Of a stretch of DNA of 64,000 nt, positions 63,901 through 64,000 are shown piece by piece (position 1 is the stretch's first letter; each line of letters begins with the position of its first letter). The DNA is taken from assembly GCA_965243715.1 (NCBI GenBank), contig CBDEVU010000017.1, positions 1,178,001-1,242,000 on the forward strand, read 5' to 3'. The notes under the pieces are model-generated. The model worked only from the letters and a program-made list of their open reading frames with translations. It ran no database searches and had not been told where the DNA came from. The position numbers were made by a program, and so were the translations under genes. The stretch comes from UBA11606 sp965243715 (GTDB lineage: Bacteria; Actinomycetota; Acidimicrobiia; Acidimicrobiales; Aldehydirespiratoraceae).

Positions 63901-64000
63901 CGGGCTTGGACGAACTCACGATTTACGCCAACCTCGCCGCTGAAGATGACCTTCTGGGGATCCGCAATGAAGCAGAGGTGGCTCACCGCGATCGCCACTG
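63897..64000 (-). CDS. C-terminal end of a ROK-type sugar kinase/regulator-like protein
   Basis: The frame entering from the window edge reads AVSHLCFIADPQKVIFSGEV and GVNREFVQAR before a TGA that overlaps the M20 start. The D-P-x-x-V-I-x-x-G-E/G-V pattern is characteristic of the C-terminal strand of ROK-family proteins. Only 33 residues are visible, so the assignment is tentative. Confidence 0.45.
   Translation of the reverse strand, partial: VAIAVSHLCFIADPQKVIFSGEVGVNREFVQAR

Overview
The window reads as a chromosomal segment of a high-GC actinomycete, possibly Acidimicrobiia-like. The basis is frequent GTG starts, many 4-base ATGA/GTGA gene overlaps, lipoproteins with a short AC-G-D-D-type start, Thr-rich secreted-protein linkers, DUF222-HNH genes and several LacI-regulated sugar ABC operons. 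No rRNA or phylogenetic marker is present, so the placement is inference.

Layout. (a) 1-9.4 kb, minus strand: a catabolic operon with a LacI regulator, histidinol-dehydrogenase-like enzyme, SDR, double-cupin protein, alpha/beta hydrolase, MalEFG-type ABC transporter and NTF2-like proteins. Two TACGTA-centred operators flank the regulator. (b) 9.6-12.1 kb: tRNA-Leu, a decayed IS3 element apparently interrupted by a decayed IS30 element, tRNA-Cys, tRNA-Val and an AroQ-type chorismate mutase. (c) 12.1-26.9 kb: an inositol-type catabolic locus. LacI, a Gfo/Idh/MocA oxidoreductase and a secreted protease are transcribed leftwards. IolE-, IolC-, IolB-, IolD- and IolG-like enzymes, a hydroxyacid dehydrogenase and a ribose-type ABC transporter run rightwards. 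(d) 27-45 kb: an accessory region. It holds a Fic protein with an AbiEi-like N-terminus, a MerR-HTH/SF2-helicase gene followed by a Cys-rich small protein and a broken AbiJ-NTD3/nuclease gene, two internally deleted IS256-type elements with the same terminal repeats, a broken DUF222-HNH gene, a ribose-type ABC operon with three LacI operators, and a decayed DUF262/membrane-protein/HEPN-like cluster. (e) 45.8-59.6 kb, minus strand: a compact phosphorothioation-type defence operon, sspA-sspB-sspC-sspD, followed by five genes that look like its restriction arm. These are an RNAP-alpha-CTD/sigma-4-like DNA binder, a PLD-SF2 helicase, a small helical protein, an SMC/DndD-like ATPase with a zinc-hook motif, and a small terminal protein. 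(f) 59.7-64 kb: a decayed sugar ABC operon (binding protein, permease, YhfX-like PLP enzyme, ATPase) beside an intact M20 peptidase and the end of a ROK-like gene.

The main biological interest is the Ssp locus and the smaller helicase/AbiJ/Fic cluster. In the Ssp locus the ATPase gene sspC is split by a 13-bp tandem duplication, and sspB seems frameshifted just before its end. Either the modification arm is switched off while the restriction arm is intact, or the duplication is a reversible switch, or the assembly carries indels. Single-base frameshifts in the hisD-like and iolE-like genes make the last possibility worth testing first.
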